Assembly (NCBI GenBank): GCA_963761655.1
Contig: CAVXHI010000006.1
Coordinates: 1 to 8,717, forward strand
Length of the DNA: 8,717 nucleotides
Source of the DNA: RYN-122 sp963761655
Lineage (GTDB): Bacteria > Actinomycetota > Actinomycetes > Mycobacteriales > SCTD01
Direction: 5' to 3'
The position numbers and the translations under genes are program-made. Under the pieces are notes generated by a model. The model had not been told where the DNA came from, searched no databases, and worked only from the letters and a program-made list of their open reading frames with translations. Each line of letters begins with the position of its first letter. The first letter of the stretch is position 1. Of this stretch, positions 7,364-8,717 are shown piece after piece.

Positions 7364-7409
7364 CGTGAGCCGGTCCCGGGAGGTCAGTCACCGACGGGAC
7401 CGGCTCACG
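7364..7409. repeat. 15-bp perfect inverted repeat just upstream of the HPt gene
   Basis: The arm CGTGAGCCGGTCCCG (7364-7378) is exactly complementary to 7395-7409, with a 16-base loop that itself contains GGT...ACC. It ends ten bases before the AGGAGG of the HPt gene. In RNA it would be a very stable hairpin in the 5' leader; in DNA it could be a dimer operator. No T-tract follows, so a simple terminator is less likely, though read-through insulation from upstream is possible. Confidence 0.75.
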
Positions 7410-7429
7410 CCGGCGCATCAGGAGGGCCG

Positions 7430-7753
7430 ATGGCCGAGCACGACGCCATGATGGCGCGCTTCGTCCACGACTACCTCGAGCTGCTCGACCACCGCGTCTC
7501 CTCGATCCGGAGCCACCTCGAGCAGCGCAACTTCATGACGGCGCACGTCGCGCTGCTGAGCCTGGAGTCCACCAGCGTCATGGTCGGCGCGGACGGGCTG
7601 GCCGCCGCGGCCGGCCGCCTGCGCGAGGCCGTCGAGCAGGGCGACCGCGAGGTCGTGCCGGCCCTGCTGGACGCCGTGGGCGACGAGGCCGACCGCACCC
7701 GCGACGAGCTGGGCGGGACCGCGGCCGAGCCCGGGCAGGGCCAGCCGGTCTGA
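7430..7753 (+). CDS. HPt-domain-like protein lacking the phosphoacceptor histidine
   Basis: The 107-residue cytosolic protein resembles a histidine-phosphotransfer domain over residues 9-95: ARFVHDYLELLDHRVSSIRS, then a second helix ending SLESTSVMVGA, then GLAAAAGRLREA and a final amphipathic helix. In active HPt domains the motif is HSLKGSSxxLGA. Here the aligned segment is L43-S-L-E-S-T-S, so His is Leu43 and the Lys-Gly pair is Glu-Ser. His39 lies one helical turn earlier but is not in the usual place. A phosphorelay role is therefore doubtful; binding a receiver or kinase without phosphotransfer is inference. The start is firm: AGGAGG (7420-7425) lies four bases before ATG 7430. The gene follows a 15-bp inverted repeat and converges on a response-regulator gene two bases away. 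The C-terminal 12 residues are a Gly/Pro/Gln tail. Confidence 0.75.
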   Translation: MAEHDAMMARFVHDYLELLDHRVSSIRSHLEQRNFMTAHVALLSLESTSVMVGADGLAAAAGRLREAVEQGDREVVPALLDAVGDEADRTRDELGGTAAEPGQGQPV

Positions 7754-7759
7754 GCTCAG
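7750..7759. repeat. Palindrome made of the two convergent stop codons
   Basis: CTGAGCTCAG is a perfect 10-bp palindrome that contains the HPt stop (TGA, 7751-7753) and, on the other strand, the response-regulator stop (7758-7756). No longer terminator hairpin separates the two genes, so their transcripts probably overlap at the 3' ends. Confidence 0.5.
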
Positions 7760-8562
7760 CGCCGCGAGTCGGCGAGCCGGTAGCCGACGCCGCGGACCGT
7801 CTCGATGTAGCGCGGCGAGGCCACCGGGTCGTTGAGCTTGCGGCGCAGGTTGGCCATGTGGACCTCGACGGCGCGCCGGTCGGAGTCGCTGACGTAGCCG
7901 CTCGTGGCGTAGTCGCCGCGCAGCTCCAGGGCCAGGGCGTCCTTGCTGATCACCCGCCGGTTGCCCGACATGATCGCCAGCAGCAGGTCGAACTCGCTGC
8001 GCGTCAGCTCGAGGGGTGCGCCGTCCAGGTCGACGAGCCACATGTCCGGGTTGATGCGAAGGCCGTTGTGGCTGATCCAGCCGCCGGTCGCGTCCTCCGC
8101 CGGCTCGGGGGGAGCGGCCGCCGCCGGTGCCGGGGCTGCGGCTGCCGCCGCAGGGGCCGCAGCCGCCGCGGCGGCCTGCACCGGGGTGACGTAGCGCCGC
8201 AGCATGGCCTCGATGCGCGCGCGCAGCTCACGAGGCCGGAAGGGCTTGGTCAGGTAGTCGTCGGCCCCGGCGTCGAGGCCCATCAAGGTGTCGATCTCCT
8301 CGTCCCGGGCCGACAGCATGATGATGTACGTCGAGCTGAAGGCGCGGATCTGACGGGCCACCTCGAAGCCGTCGATGCCCGGCAGGCTGATGTCCAGGGT
8401 CGTGAGGATGGGGTCGTACGTCCGGACCGCCGCGATCCCCTCAGCGCCGGACTCACAGCTGTGACAGGTGAAGCCGGCCTGGTCGAGGATGGCGGCGAGA
8501 AGGTTCCGGATGTCGGCGTCGTCCTCGATCACGACGGCGACGCGGTCCGGCTCGGCTGCCAT
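7756..8562 (-). CDS. OmpR/PhoB-type response regulator with Ala/Pro-rich linker
   Basis: This 268-residue transcription factor has a receiver domain (about 6-122) and a winged-helix output domain (about 162-265). The receiver has the acidic cluster EDD (13-15), phosphoacceptor Asp57 in TLDISLPGIDGFE, Ser84 in IMLSARD and Lys106 in LTKPFRPREL, so it should be phosphorylatable. Residues 125-160 are a low-complexity Ala/Pro linker, longer than usual for the family. The output domain shows LTRSEFDLL, AVEVHMANLRRKL and YIETVRGVGYRL, as in PhoB/OmpR DNA-binding domains. ATG 8562 is preferred over GTG 8571, since TACGGT lies seven bases upstream and GGTGA precedes it. No histidine kinase is complete in the window; one might lie to the right. 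The gene converges on the HPt-like gene, so the two are neighbours but not an operon. Target genes are unknown. Confidence 0.93.
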   Translation of the reverse strand: MAAEPDRVAVVIEDDADIRNLLAAILDQAGFTCHSCESGAEGIAAVRTYDPILTTLDISLPGIDGFEVARQIRAFSSTYIIMLSARDEEIDTLMGLDAGADDYLTKPFRPRELRARIEAMLRRYVTPVQAAAAAAAPAAAAAAPAPAAAAPPEPAEDATGGWISHNGLRINPDMWLVDLDGAPLELTRSEFDLLLAIMSGNRRVISKDALALELRGDYATSGYVSDSDRRAVEVHMANLRRKLNDPVASPRYIETVRGVGYRLADSRR

Positions 8563-8575
8563 GCTGGTCACCGTA
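8563..8575 (-). promoter_or_regulatory. Possible leaderless promoter of the response regulator
   Basis: On the minus strand TACGGT (8575-8570) fits TAnnnT and ends seven bases before ATG 8562, which would give a leaderless mRNA. The overlapping GGTGA could instead act as a weak Shine-Dalgarno from a transcript started further upstream. No -35 is recognised. Confidence 0.35.
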
Positions 8576-8640
8576 CCGACACCGTTGGCATCCGGGGCGC
8601 ACGGCGGGCGTTCACGGGCACCACGAAACCCCGAGAATCA

Positions 8641-8658
8641 ACCTGAGACCTCTCAGGT
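8641..8658 (-). terminator. 18-bp palindrome at the end of the right-edge gene
   Basis: ACCTGAGA-CC-TCTCAGGT has perfect 8-bp arms and overlaps the stop codon of the partial minus-strand gene. The minus strand continues TTGATTCT, moderately T-rich. A short terminator is plausible. It also lies about 80 bases upstream of the response-regulator start and could equally be an operator. Confidence 0.4.
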
Positions 8659-8717
8659 ACCGGCCGACGCGGGGACCGGCTCGGCCTGCGGGTCGGTCTG
8701 CGGCTCGTCCTGCGGCT
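8653..8717 (-). CDS. C-terminal tail of an unidentified protein (partial)
   Basis: Only the last 20 codons are visible, ending TGA at 8655-8653: PQDEPQTDPQAEPVPASAGT. The tail is rich in Pro, Glu, Asp and Gln, as in disordered C-termini. The protein cannot be identified. It lies upstream of the response regulator on the same strand with about 90 bases between, so it could be a partner such as a sensor kinase, but nothing shows this. The other frames give Arg- or Cys-rich translations and are less protein-like, so the call rests on composition and on the palindrome overlapping the stop. Confidence 0.5.
   Translation of the reverse strand, partial: PQDEPQTDPQAEPVPASAGT

Larger units (their letters stand above)
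6814..7429. other. 616-bp intergenic region with no convincing gene, rich in inverted repeats
   Basis: All six frames yield only Arg/Gly/Pro-rich translations without family signatures, start-site support or third-position bias. A 75-codon plus-strand frame at 7223-7450 overlaps the HPt start and looks spurious. Inverted repeats lie at 6850-6868, 6893-6917, 7096-7110 and 7364-7409, and CGTCCGGACG (6928-6937) is a palindrome. TTGAGG (6841-6846), 17 bases, then TAGCAC (6864-6869) is a weak sigma-70-like promoter candidate pointing at the HPt gene. The region may contain the 3' end of the SNF2 transcript, a long leader, or an unrecognised structured RNA. It matched no riboswitch class I could recall. 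Confidence 0.5.

Noticed and set aside
7139..7429. N-terminal extension of the HPt gene back to an upstream GTG
   Set aside because: The extra residues are low-complexity Arg/Gly/Pro, cross the 15-bp inverted repeat and lack a ribosome binding site, while ATG 7430 has a near-ideal AGGAGG.
7223..7450. 75-codon plus-strand reading frame
   Set aside because: It has no codon bias or family resemblance and overlaps the HPt start out of frame.

Overview
This window reads as chromosomal DNA of a high-GC Gram-positive bacterium (Actinomycetota). Codon third positions are almost all G or C, GTG starts are common, and two genes have a TAnnnT -10 motif 6-7 bases before ATG, as in actinobacterial leaderless transcripts. 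The protein types also fit: a SipW-type secreted protein, a Tat-like lipoprotein and a SWIM-SNF2 ATPase. I cannot name the genus. I see no transposase, integrase, phage gene, CRISPR array, tRNA or rRNA.

Layout: (1) The left edge holds the N-terminal 120 residues of a minus-strand secreted protein with a SipW-dependent-type signal (ends beyond base 1). Diverging from it is a PQQ-type sugar dehydrogenase lipoprotein (502-1716), whose stop codon abuts the stop of a minus-strand JmjC/cupin ribosomal-oxygenase-like protein (1717-2931). (2) A strong GC hairpin (2994-3023) separates that gene from an acidic 76-residue protein (3033-3263, minus) built from exactly three 23-residue repeats. (3) Diverging from the repeat protein is a large SWIM zinc-finger/SNF2 helicase gene (3450-6813, plus). 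All its motifs are present, but the frame shifts by +1 near 4435-4446, so as given the gene is split. (4) Bases 6814-7429 hold no convincing gene but several inverted repeats, the best being a 15-bp perfect one just before the next ribosome binding site. (5) A 107-residue HPt-like protein (7430-7753, plus) lacks the phosphorylatable histidine. It converges, with a 2-base gap, on an OmpR-type response regulator (about 7756-8562, minus) with an Ala/Pro linker. (6) The right edge holds the last 20 codons of another minus-strand gene, ending in an 18-bp palindrome.

No complete metabolic pathway or defence island is visible. The most interesting items are the His-less HPt protein facing a response regulator behind a structured leader, the recently duplicated acidic repeat protein, and the interrupted SNF2 ATPase. 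The SNF2 protein could act in stress or nucleic-acid transactions, but nothing adjacent defines a partner.
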